From positions 163,252 to 227,251 of the forward strand of contig WBMV01000138.1 of NCBI GenBank assembly GCA_013396655.1: a stretch of 64,000 bases of DNA, given 5' to 3'. The DNA comes from Campylorhamphus procurvoides (lineage: Eukaryota; Chordata; Aves; Passeriformes; Dendrocolaptidae). Positions 39,099-50,986 of the stretch are shown here, piece after piece. A program made the translations under genes and the position numbers. The notes under the pieces were generated by a model. The model was given only the letters and a program-made list of their open reading frames with translations. It ran no database searches and was not told the DNA's origin. Each line of letters opens with the position of its first letter. Positions within the stretch are counted from its first letter, which is position 1.

Positions 39099-41569
39099 GA
39101 ACTCTTGAGGAAGGAGGGGAGTTTTCATCTTCGACCATGAAATGACTTGCCTTTGCCAAGCTATTTGAGGGAAATAGCTGACTATTGTGAGAGATTTGTG
39201 AGCAGGTCTGTCTTAGAGGTTCCTGTTTTCTGGGGAGTGACAGTGGGGCTCATTGCCATCTGTGGCACATATATCAGTTAAACTAATCCCATAGAAAGGC
39301 TGCAGCATACTCTAAATTAATTTTAAACTGTAGTTTTCTCAGGATAGCTGCAGCAGAGCCTTGAATCTGTGCTGGTTGGATGAGCTGCGCTGAGATGCTG
39401 AGTGGGGAGGTGGATGGACTGGAGAGTCTTGTGCTCTCCTGTCTCCCTGTGACAGGACAGTAAATCTGGCTGTAGGGCCTGTGGGATGGCCAAACTTATT
39501 TTTCTGTATGAAAATTTACAAGGGGAAGTGGGGTAAAGCAACCCTAAAACTTCCCTCTCCTAGCTGTCCACAAGACTCCCAGCAGAACAAGCAGTCAGTT
39601 GAGGCACATCCACACTTGGGCCCACCCAAGTTTGCTGAGCCAGGAGACAAAGTATAAACTCCATCCTATCAAGCCTCAGGTTTCAGGAAAATGTTTTCTT
39701 CTTCTTCTTCATGAAGGAGGTTCTCCTCAGGTGAGAGGACTGTGATGTGCAATTTGCTGGTCTCCCACAACAAAATTTAGAGGGCAGGAAAATTCCCCCC
39801 ATTTTGTAGGTCCTATGCCCAAAGTGATGATATTCCTGCATTAAGATCCAAGACTGATGGAAGAAATCCCACAGGAATTGGAAGGAGACAAGGTAGAGAA
39901 GGGATAAAGCGAAGATGGAGAGAAAGAGTTGGGTACAAGGAGAGACTGAGATACTGAACATGTCAAAATTGTGTTTCCTGGCATCCTGTACAAACCTCCC
40001 ATGGTTTACAGGGACAAAATCCATGTTTTTCAGCAACAGTGCTTTAAGTACAATCCTGAGACTGATCTGGACCCCCATGTTCCCATAAGCATTCTCATGC
40101 ATCCTGGGGGAAAAGTCACATGTGCATCAGCAGAGCAGGTCTATCAAAGCAGGGCCATTGTCCCATCAATGACCTCATGTTCTGCTGCGGTAGGAACCAG
40201 AACTTCTGCCCAAACACTCAGTCCTGAGTCTCTCACTCAGCTGGTTCCTCTCTGCTCTGCTGTGAGAGCACTAGTCAGAGTATGCGTTTTCCCCTCAATG
40301 CCATTCAGTCACTTTAAGGAGCTGGGCTGTGACTGGTCAAGCTCAGAAGGAGGGTTGGAAGCAAGATGGCCAGGTGGGTTTCTGGTGGCCATCCCGAGTG
40401 CGTGAGATGTAGGTCAGATGTCAGACAATCCCAGGAGAAGGTGAGCTGTGGAAGGAAAGGTCACCTAGAGAAACCCAGTAGAAATGTGGCCTCTCCAGGT
40501 ACAGAGAAGAGAGATGAGAGCAGTATTTGAGATAAACACTTTGTCTCCTGCTAATTTACGTGGCTGATTCCTGCTCGCTCAGCTCAGAGGGACCTTTTGG
40601 GGAAAGCCTAAATGTTAAACAAAGCAAGTGGTCTGCATACAGCGGGGGAGCTCAAACACACAGGGCAGCTCAAACACAGTGTTAGGGGGGTATGCTGAAG
40701 GGCATTCACACAGAGGCATGGTGGAGGGAGGCCCTCCCTAATGCTGGATGTGCAGTGTTCAAGGCTGCTTTATATTGACTCATCAAATATTTGTTTGCAT
40801 CTGTGACCTTCAGACTTTCCCATCATGGCAATGATTTCAGCTGCAGGTGTGCTGGCAGCCACTTTGAATTTCAGCATGGGCCGAGAGCAGGGCAGGATGG
40901 AAGAGCTTCTTGTTAGTGCTGTTCCTCTCACAAGGTTTAATACCAGATATACCCAGTGCCAGGCCCTGGTAAAACTCACCCCTGCCCCTGGGAGCAAGGC
41001 TCTTATCAGCACTCTTTTTTTCAAAAAGTTTTTCTTGAGCAAAGGTGGTGCCAGGCAAACCTCTGCACCTGCAGGATCCAGGCTTGGCCACCCCTATTGC
41101 CAGCTGGCAGAAATGACTGTTGCTCTGAACAGTAGAGAGTGCTCAGGACACTCTTTCTTCAAGCAAGAAGAGAGGGAGCAGACTCTCCTTACTGAAGCGA
41201 TATGGTAGCTGAAGTCCTCTTTGTCAGTTCAATGCAAGAAAAGCACCAGCTGTCTCATGATGCTTTATGGGCAGGTGAACACCTCTGTTCCTTTCAGACT
41301 TCTTGTTTGCCCCTGAGGGAAACGTTGGGAGTCAGTGGGGTGGAGCTGTTACAGTAAAGGTCCACTCATTGACCCATTAATAAAAAGGCATCCCTTTCTC
41401 CTGGAAGGTGGCTCCCCTCCAGACAGATTTTTGTGCTTTTAGAAAGGGAGCTGCAGACTTTTACACCTCAGGCTTATGGCTCCGTTATATACAAGTCGTG
41501 GTAAGGTACAGGACAGAATTTTCTCAGCAGTGGCTTCTCTTAGGGACTAACTGATTCTCAGTGTGAGTG

Positions 41570-41730
41570 TGTCTATTTCCTTTTGTGTTTACCAAATGTA
41601 ACCTGCAATTCTTATTAATTATGGCAATACCCCCAGCTGCTTATAGCTATTTGGGCAGAACCATTTATGTGCTTTCCATTAGCTAACTGCTGCATTGCTA
41701 ATTAGACTCTTTTCTGATAATAATTTTTTC
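41570..41730. promoter_or_regulatory. Candidate distal enhancer rich in homeodomain motifs
   Basis: Compact AT-rich block with TTAATTA at 41615-41621, an E-box CAGCTG at 41634-41639, the palindromic homeodomain core CTAATTAG at 41698-41705, and CTGATAATAA close by. It differs from the surrounding sequence. Motif content is seen; enhancer function is inferred. Confidence 0.3.
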
Positions 41731-42989
41731 TGTGTTTCTGAGGAAGCTTTCCTTTATCCTAGACCTCTCTTCTTCCTATCTCAGGACTCTCTTCCTCAGT
41801 CTGACTTGCTCCTGTTCCTGGGAAGAGTGCCCCATCTGTTTTGCAGGTGGCCTTGCTGACTTGGTAACCTGCGTGCTCGCAGACTTACCAGAACTCAGTC
41901 ATGTCTTTCTTGGACACTCTGAGTTTGCCTGTTCCTTTGCAACACAGAAACAGAATGAGCTAAGCAGCTAGTGATGGCTGCAGCTACCAGCAGTGATGCA
42001 GTTTTTGTTTCAGCTTCTGTTTCCTTTTCTCAGAGAGGCAAATGGCTATAACTGAGCTGAGAGCGACTATGGACAGAGGCCAGGATTTGGGCTGGCTGTG
42101 TGATTACATGTAGGCTCTTGCTTTATGTGCCAGTTGGAAATTACCAGCAACAGTGCTACAATCTCTGATTTTGGCAGTGTTGACAAAAATTCGGTTGGTT
42201 TTATGCTCTGCTCTTGATGTGCTCCTTTCACATAAATACCATTACCAACCCTGGAGGGTGCATCTTTTCCCCAGGATTCATGTCTAATATAGCAGCTGGT
42301 CAGAGAAATGGGCAGCAATGCCCTGCAGTGTTTTCTGGTATACCTGTGTGAACAAATGTCCATGCTGGACTCAGGCTGGACATGAATCAGGAAAACTTGT
42401 GACAGGACCTTTGGATGTGATTTGTTTCAGACAACAGCTTAACATGATTTAATAAAGCAAGGAGAAGTCCATATAAAACTAATTCTCTGTATTGGAAAAT
42501 GCAGCTTTTCTTCCTTCTTACTCTCCTTCTTAAGCTATGCTGCAGCCTGGCCTCAGTCAGTGCCTCCTGGGCAGGGAGGGGAGAAGCAGCTCTTGCCCTA
42601 AGGTAAGCTGCTGCCAGTGACAGAAGACATCTTCCTGGCTGGTACCAGGGTCTTACCAAAAGATTTTGCAAAAATATTTTTGATTCAAACTTTTCATGCC
42701 TTTCAGGAGTTGTATGGTAGGTGTCTTCTCCTGCATCTTTCAAGGTGGCTGAATTTCTCTGAACAACCACATCTTTCATGAGATGCTTTGCTTTTTTCTC
42801 TGGAGGAAGTGCAATGCTACTATGAAGTCATTCATAGAAGTCCATCCTGGGAGATGGGGTCTCTCTGGGGAGAACAGGGATAAGTGACCATCAAACTACA
42901 TATCCTGTAAGTCAGTGTTGCAGTGTGTTTTGAATCCACTTGATTTGGAGCATTAGCCAAAACAGGTTTGGGTAATTTCCTGAAATTTT

Positions 42990-43130
42990 TATGAAAACAT
43001 ATGCAAAAATAATAATAAAATCACCTTTTCTAGTCCTGCTAGCAGATTTGCATGGCTCTTGTGGTTACTGCATCCCATTAGGAGTCACTAATGACAATTT
43101 TAATCAGTCAGTGTTTCACACCACGTTCTG
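42990..43130. promoter_or_regulatory. Candidate element with two octamer-like sites
   Basis: ATATGCAAA at 42999-43007 and a perfect octamer ATTTGCAT at 43046-43053 lie in opposite orientation about 40 bases apart. TAATGACAATTTTAATCA follows near 43090. This is typical POU/homeodomain content; activity is inferred only. Confidence 0.3.
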
Positions 43131-43810
43131 TAGCAGTCCCCAGCATGCTTTGATATGACCTGGTCAGCGGCCTGACATTACTGGGCTCTGCTCATTAGGG
43201 TGTGATGCACTGGGATGGCAGAATTGCCTCGTTACACATCCTGGCAGTGTGATTAAAATCAAAGTTTTCACACAGCTGGCACTGACAGTGGGTCTGTCTT
43301 TCTGCAGCCTGGGGTGTTTGGGATGCACCCTCTCAGGCAATCTGGATGTGCCACACCAGACCCAGGAAATCTCTCCATGCCACTTGGTTTGCTTAGAGGC
43401 ACTTCATATCCATTTCCCTGTGCATCCTTTCATTCCCTATGCCTGTTTTCATGCTCAGCTTAATTGCTGTCTCTGTACCTGTGGTTGTAGGGAATAGGTT
43501 ATCAGTGCTGATTCTGGTCACGATGTGCTGATTCAAGGGATAATATGCCACACTCTTTTATTCAAGTGGGTAACAATCCCTGAGAAGGTCTAGTTTCCTA
43601 ACTAGATGTTTCCTAACATCTCCTTTGGAGACAGAGCTGTGCAGAAACATCTCTTGTGGGGACACTCACTTTTGTGTGTTCTGCGTGGCCATGGATCTTT
43701 TTCTGTTTTAAACTCTGAACGGTGCCTGCTTGATGGACATTTAACCTGTGTTTTTAGAGATATTCATGTCAATATGTTGGTCAGTAGAGCTGCTGAAAGG
43801 TGGCATTTAG

Positions 43811-43865
43811 AATCATAGAATCATTTACGTTGGAAAAGACCTTTAGGATCATCAAGTCCATCCAT
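43811..43865 (-). mobile_element. CR1-type LINE, short 3'-end fragment
   Basis: Starts with AATCATAGAATCAT, the reverse complement of the 8-base terminal repeat of avian CR1. It continues through TTGGAAAAGACCTTTAGGAT and CATCAAGTCCA, the typical reverse-complement CR1 3' end. Similarity seems to stop after about 55 bases, so this is a severely 5'-truncated or decayed copy with no coding capacity. Confidence 0.75.
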
Positions 43866-46800
43866 AAGAGTGTGAGGTCCAGGGCCATTCACTATCTCAG
43901 TGATCCACCATCAGCTCCTGCTTCATCTTACCTTTCTCCATCAAGCAGTTGCTTTCTGTTCCACATCCCCAAAACCACCAGGCAGTGCTATCAGTGTAGT
44001 GCAGACTGGCTACAGAGGCAGTGGTGGGTTTTATTTGTCCCCTCACTACCACATCCTGAGGTCTTCTACTTTCATGGCTGTGTTGCTGTTCCCCTCAGGC
44101 GTCCTGGCTGGACATTTGCAGTAGTGGCTGAGCGATGTGGCTGAGCCATGGCAGGACCATGAACCTGTCCTCCACTGTGGTCCTCATGCTGAGCGTGAGC
44201 CTTATGCTGTTGTCTCCTGCCACATCTGCAGGTCAGTGCTGCTCTCATTCAGCTCCGAAGCCATTTGTATCCAGGATAGGCCACATGTGGCTTCATTTTC
44301 AGGACTGGAATTACAAACTGACACAATACCAAAAACTGTTACCAAGATAGAAATGAGCTTGATGATGCTTAGGGAGGTGTTCGGATAAGTACTTCTAGCT
44401 GCAAAGAAGAAAGATAATGTACAAGTCTGACACCACACAGAACGGGGGGGGGTCCCTGCTGGCGCCAGGGGTCGGTTGAGTATTTCCCCCCTGTGGAAAG
44501 CTAGAAAAGGCTGTAAGTTCGGCCTTTCAAAATACTTCCATGCCAGCCAAAAGTCTCTTTCCACCTGTTGGAAAGACAAATAAAATGTAGCATCAAGGAG
44601 CAGGAAGAACTGGTCTTTTATTGCCACAATTTCTTGGCTAGTCAGTGAAGAGGAAAGGATGTTTCCCTCAGACCTTTTTTACAGCCTTCTGTCTTGATTT
44701 TTCCAATAGGAAATTGTGAGCACATGAGTTGAGCAGAGCCCTTGGGAACAGCAATCTCCATATGGACATGTGGCTGCCAGGGTGCAAGCTGTATGCGCAC
44801 GTACTCACCACACACTTGGCATCGCTCAGCTGCTTCAACAAATTCCTTCCCCCTCCCCTCAACCCAGACTATCTTTCTCCAGTTCCTGTCACTGCAGGCG
44901 GGTTGGAAGTAATGCCACCACGTTGGCATTACTGGGAAAGGTCCTCCAAAAGTAGTCCCTGCTTCTTCTCTCTCCCCAGTATTTCTTTACAGCTGGATTC
45001 ATTCCCTGATCAAGTTGCACCCCCAAGCAGGGACAGAGTGAACCGTGGCAGGGGGCCAGGAATAGGGAGGGGGAGTTCTGCCCGTGCCTATGGGGAGCCA
45101 GCAGCATAAGACTGCCTGGTAGGTTTGCTACCAAAAGCACTGCCAGGGAGACTCAGGAAGGAGCAGTAACTCTCTTCCAGCTGTCCCATGAGTCATTGCA
45201 CTCCCTCCTGCATCCTGAGGCCATTCGGGTTGCAGCCACCCTGCTCTGTCCAGGCTATAGCTATGGCTGGCCCATGCTGTCCATGTGTGAAGGAAGTGAT
45301 GTCTTTCACCCCTGGCATGAGCTCCTAAAATCTCTTGGGAAAATCAGCACCAAAAATATTGACTGATTCTCTCCAAACAGTGAAGACTTCTGGAGCTGGC
45401 ATGGCTGCGGTTGCATACCTGGATGTCTACGGGAGCCAGAAAACCCTGCAGCATTAGAGGGGCAGGCCCTTGTTAATATGCACCAGTGATATGTTGCCTG
45501 ATGTTGAACCTGAGAGTGTGCTGGCAAACACACGTCAGCATAGAGTCCATCCAGACTGGCCAGGAAAACCCCAGGAGATGGAGAGGTTGCGAGATTAGTA
45601 CTGGAAAAATAAATAAGTATACTTTCTGTGACGATCTGGTCTCCAGCACACTCCTACACAGCACTTCTCCCCTGCTGCTTCTGCCCAGATTGCTAATGCT
45701 GGGAGATATCCAGTGTTCCTTAGCTATCTCCTGACATTGCTGGAAGGAACAGGGGAGTGAACAGAGTCTGTGCTCTCTCTGCAAGATCAGCAGCTTCAGC
45801 CATGGTAACGCAGCTGCTGGAGACAGCAAATCCAGAGCTGGAGGGGACATAGCCTCTGCTGCTCTAGAGTATTAACAACAGTTTCCAGCTGCTGTGGGAT
45901 GGGCCTTCAGTTTGGATCAACTACCCAAGGAGTGAAATGTGTCCTGTGTCTACCCACACACCTGAACAACACCAGGCACAATGGAACCTCCTCCTCATTA
46001 CAGGTCTGGATGCAGAGCAGCTAATCCAGTATTATTAATGACAATCAGAAAAGACACCACCTAGTTTAACCCATTAGGCTTCTGTAAAGGGTTGAGCTGC
46101 CCAAGGATGGTGGGCAAACATTACTTTGTATAGAGAAAAAACCTCCTGACACTTCAAAATGCTATGGGAAGGAGGAAATAACTGTAAGAAAATAGAGCAG
46201 ACCAGGTCTTCCCTCCTCTGATGATCTGGTGGATGAGCAGAAGCACATTGGCTTACAGAGGTAGAGGTGTAGCTGCAGGTGGTCTGGCTCAAGGCTTTTC
46301 ATCATCTACTAGTGTAGCTCCCTGAAATACTGCAAGGAGCTGGGAACCTTTGTCTTTAAGCAGGAATGCACACAAAAATCCAGCCTCAGAAACTGTACTG
46401 TGTTGTTCACTCCCTTTCCCATTAGACCTGCTATCCAGCCCTTGCTGGCAAGGAAGGCACACAGGATTCGCAGGACAACCTTATCATGTGTGTGGATGCC
46501 TTATCTGGCAGACAGGCTTTTCTTGGGAACGCACAGCCCGCTCTGGTGAAGGATGGGATGCAAAGGGTGAAGTATATGCTTGACAGAGAGCTGAGAGGTC
46601 TCTCTGTGGTGATTATAGCTCTTGCTTATAAATGCAAGAGCTCAAAAGCCTGGCCCGATGGAGCCAGGCTTGAGACTTGAATCCCTGCCATTCCCCCAAC
46701 ATTCCAAGGTATGGCTTGCTTTAACCCTCTGGGGTCAGGTTGCTTTGGTGTGAGGATGTTTTCTTTTGGGTTTGTTTTTTAACACTTTTGAGACAGTGGG

Positions 46801-49800
46801 TGACAGCACTCCTTCCTGTCTTTGCAGGGCATTTGCACTAACTGGAATCGTGCTGCAGAGCACTAAAGCTTTCACTCAAAGAGGGCTTGCTCACAGGTCC
46901 TCAAGTTCACACAGAGTGCGCCCAGGGCTCTACTATGCAGATACAGGCAGTGTCAAAGCTCAACACCTGTAAATATAAGCTGCATCTAGAGGTGATTACA
47001 ATAGCAAATACAAACCTGGAAAGCTGAAAGAGATGCCTTGCTCAGCTCTTCTGGCAAACAGTTGTAGTAGTCTCCTTTAGGGATTGGGACCTTTTGGTCT
47101 TGGCCTTCAGAGAAATTCTGGCATGCACCTGTCTGAGCAACTGCTGTGATGGGAGAGTAACAGCAGCCTTACTGACATGCATCTATGTTGGTGGAAAGCT
47201 GTCTTTGACTAGGAAATACTGAAACAAACTGGGGACCTTCTCTGATCAGGTCCTTATCTGTCCTCTGCTGGAGAGATGGCTCTCTATTTCTTCTTTAGTT
47301 CTTAGCCATTTTCCTTAGTTCTACGTGGTTTTCTTGCATTTCTCTGCCTGGTTCTGTCTGCAACAATGTAGTTGTGAGCTTCACCAGGTCTCTATGTCGC
47401 CTGGGATGGCTTCTCTGGTTTGAACTTCTCTGAGTTTGAAGCCTCTCTGGTTGAGCAGGTTTGTAGGTCTTCAGAACTCTGCCCCGAAAACTGTCACTTT
47501 CTATAGAATCTGTTTGAAAGGGCTCAGTGGGTTAAAATGTTAAAAGAGTGGGAATGATAAGTAGATGAAGCTCTTGCTGAAGTTTTAATGGCCTTAAGAA
47601 ACCATACTGAAAAAAAGGGAGTAATTTCTAGGAAGTTTTCCAAAGTGTCAACTTGATTTCCTTTCTGGTGTCATGAAAGCTGCTCTTTGATAAATATTGT
47701 AATTAAAACCCCCAAGATTCTTATTTTTTCTCCAATTCATTTCAATGCTATAAAAGTCTGTGGAGGAAGGGAGTGCTTAAAAAGAAAATGCCTGTGTTTT
47801 CTCATATAAACATGTTGCTCTTAGGAAGACATGTACTTCTTTGACAAGGGTCTTTCTGTTGGGAAATGGTTTCTTAGCTTTGCCCTGACAGCCCAGGGAC
47901 AGTAAAACTTGTCAGCATGGAGAAACCGAGTGGCTTGGCTGTAATTGCATAATATTTGTATTAAGAGGGTAATTGTTCTCCAAACTCCCCTTTGGTGGTG
48001 CCAAGCAATCCCCTCTGATTCTCATGATTCCCCCTTTGGAGCTCTAACACAGCTGCTGACTTGTGGCACATTTCTTTTCCTAGATGTCACCTTGGGTTTT
48101 TTCCCCACACCTCTCTGGATTTCTAGGATTCTTGAACTTACTTCTGACTGTGGTATTAGAAATGTGGATGGGCTGCATCTTTAGCAGATCTAATTCAAAG
48201 CCCACTGAAGGCAGGAATAATTTGAAGCTGATATCAGTGGTCTCTGGAGCAGGGACTGTGCAACTGCTAATTTTTATTCCAGACAATTGCAGTTAAATGG
48301 AGTGAAGGAAAAACCCCATATTTTATTTTAAAAGTAAAGTACTCAGGCCAGGTGCACATCCTGAGCAGCCAAAACAAGGATCCTAGTTAAACCAGGTTTT
48401 TGCACCAGACCTCACAAAGAAATGAGAGATAACAAACTGCTCACCTCTTGGGAAAATTGAGGCTGTCCTCTTTAAAAGAGATTTTACTTTCTCCCTTTGA
48501 ATTTTGAACTCTAAGCAAATGAAGGGCTTTATAAAGGGAAGGGAGGAAAAAGCAAAACCCAATGACCTAATGGAAATTATATCAGGAACCTGCAATGCAT
48601 CCAGCCAGTTGTGAACCTCTGAGAGGTCTGGCCATGGCAGCACAACCCACACTGACCTTACCAGTGAGCACTAGCTGAGACTGTACCTCCAAGAGAGGGC
48701 AGGGGCTTACAGAAATTGCTATGCCTGTCAGCTTGGGAGTATTGCTGGGAGGAGGAGGGGTTGTGAGTTATTCCTACTTCTTTGAATAATTTCCTTACTC
48801 ATAGAGGCCATTCTTCCAGTAGAGCTGTTTCTGCACCATGCACCAGAGACCAGATTCAGCAGAGAAAATCGTGGGCAATGTAGGTTGGATCAGTGAACCT
48901 CTTCAAAGGATATTTCTACCAATAGATCCAAATTCCTGCTTTGCAACCCAATATGGTAGTAGAGGGGGAGGCTATGCATCACATAAACCTCATTTGCCAT
49001 GTGGCTGTGGGAAACCTGACAGCAGGGACCACCCTAAAGGTTAGCAGCTATTACTTGGAGGAGCTGATGTCTGCCTGCTAGCAACAGGAACTGAACGGCA
49101 GGGTTAGATGGGAGATGCAGCATTTTGGGATGGCTGAAGCTGGAGTGACTCCCCAGATGGACAGGGCCAATCCATCATGGTGAAGTGTGCAGATCTGCAA
49201 ATGGGGATGGGTCCCCAAACTCCCACCTTAGCTCAGGATCTGACTCACAACCACATGGTTGTTTCAGAGTGTGGATGATGTGAAATGATTCACTGTCACC
49301 AACTACTGGCATTTGACATGGCTGAGTCAGGGCCAGCAGGTGTAAAAACTGGCAAATTGGTTAAATGTTTTTGGAAGAGGGGAGATGTTAGGTCTTCTCT
49401 TTTGCCTACTGGATTGTGGACCAGCTTGCATGCAATCCTATTCCCAGCAAACACAAGGCTGGTTGGCAGAGTGTGTTACCAAAGGTCAGTTGAGTCTGTA
49501 AAGAACTGACTTTTGCTGCCTCTCAGAGATGCCTCTGGGCCTGTCTTTGCTTGAGAAACACAGGTCTGTGGGAGACTGGAGGCTTCCATCCTGTGATGGG
49601 CACAAAGTGATGGGTGTGCCTCTTCTTCAACCTGGCAGCTGTCTGGCTGCTAATGTCATGTGTCCTCCCTATGCTGTGGGGTACTGGTCCCCTCTGGGGG
49701 ACCTCTGGATCCCACACCATGGGTTTGAGCAGTGTGAGGTTACATGGAAATTTGCTGCTTTTGGGGCTGCTCAATTTTTGTTTGCTGTCTTTGGAAATCT

Positions 49801-50246
49801 TTAAATACGCTTGTAACTACAGGAAGCTCAAAGAGAAACACCAAATGCTCAGTCTCATGACGAAGTCACAAACACCAGAGAGCTGCCAGGGGAGCCAGGA
49901 CCCAGTAGCAGTTTGAGAGTAAAAAAATTGAATGTATAAAGTAAGCCTCAGTACAAACTCCCAGTATGGGGGCCAGGCTGCAAGTAGGAGCTGCCAGGGA
50001 GGAGCACTGGGTTGTATCCTCCTTACAGAGATAGGGATGGATTTCTGTTTATTCCACATCACCTACGTCAACATAGAAGGATGGGGTTTTCAGCAGAAAA
50101 TGCTGAAGCATTAGGAGCAGGGAGCTTATTTCTGTTCTACCTTGGCTGGGAAGGGGTGCACTGCTCCCTTAAACCTGGCAGTGAACTTTTGCTGTTGCCC
50201 ACTGGAGTTGTGGGAAACCATAAGTATTTCCAGAGCCAGTAAGTGG
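43866..50246. other. Intergenic DNA without recognisable genes
   Basis: No known protein family recognised. A signal-peptide-like frame that ends at a splice-donor motif is at 44159-44231. A C/G-rich stretch with a G run lies near 44443. An isolated TATAAAAG occurs at 47749-47756 without a convincing downstream exon. Confidence 0.5.
44159..44231 (+). other. Candidate signal-peptide exon (unconfirmed)
   Basis: An ATG in the context GACCATGA opens a 24-codon frame with a short polar start, a long hydrophobic core (VVLMLSVSLMLL) and a small-residue end (SPATSA). It then reaches CAG|GTCAGT, a fair splice donor that would leave a phase 1 intron, the phase often found after signal-peptide exons. 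An in-frame ATG also lies at 44135. No second exon was identified and the family is unknown; chance is quite possible. Confidence 0.2.
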
Positions 50247-50986
50247 TAACTCTGACCGAAGCTGTCAAGCTGTACATGTTGCTGGGCTCATGGGAGGGTC
50301 AGAACCACCCTGGGACTGCACTGTACTGGCATCCTCCACTGTGGAGCTGCCACAGAACTACAGCCTGGGACTGGGACTTCGCTGTGCCACTTGCCCCTGC
50401 CAGTGCTGCTGCTGCACCACTGTCTCCAGGGAGAGAGAGCCTCTGCATCCACACCACTTGCTTCTGCTGCGCCACGGTGGGAGAGAGACCCTGTGCCCGC
50501 ATTGTCATTGCCAGAATCCACATACCAGCAGTGCGATGCTGATTCGGACGACATAGCTTCCCAGGTTTTTTGTTTTGCCCCTATTCCCCATGGTCTGTCT
50601 GGTCAGGGAGGGTGTTAAACCATGGAAACTTGTTTGCCACATTTTTTTTTGTTGTTGTTATTCTCTCAGCCCACATGATCCAGTGCAGTGGCCCTCTGTT
50701 CTCTTGTCTGTGTTTCCAGGAGGCCGTGTGGTGTGGTGTACAGGAATGTCTGCCATCTTCTTTTGTCCTAGAGGAGACCAGGCAACATCTTGCCTTTGTT
50801 GGTTAAACCATTCTCTCTTTTGTACAAATTTCTTTTTATTGTTGTATTTATTGCTATTTTCTTCAGTAACTTGTAACTCTTAAGTATAATCTCTCTTAGG
50901 TTTTTTTTTAGTTTTCCCCTTCACTATTGAAAGGGGGTGGCTTGAGTGGTCTTAATTTTCCTCAATGAGTTTTTAAAACCACCACA
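50247..50986 (+). mobile_element. Probable solo LTR of an endogenous retrovirus
   Basis: About 740 bases flanked on both sides by AGTGG (50242-50246 and 50987-50991), the 5-base target duplication size of ERVL-type insertions. The right end reads AAAACCACCACA, a typical LTR terminus ending in CA. The left end begins TA, which could be a decayed TG. Composition shifts from GC-rich (50.3-50.55 kb) to T-rich with TTTATT blocks (50.6-50.95 kb), as in LTR promoter and R/U5 parts. No internal viral genes lie beside it. The orientation is my best guess and the family was not identified. Confidence 0.45.

Larger units (their letters stand above)
36665..43810. other. Intergenic DNA without recognisable genes
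   Basis: No coding similarity recognised. The longest frame (37657-38262 +, 201 codons) has no domain, motif or exon-like boundary that I know. The block contains the 34-base tandem duplication near 39.03 kb and two AT-rich motif clusters at 41.57-41.73 and 42.99-43.13 kb. Confidence 0.55.

Noticed and set aside
47749..47756. TATAAAAG TATA-box match
   Set aside because: No coding exon or supporting promoter elements follow; expected by chance in AT-rich DNA.
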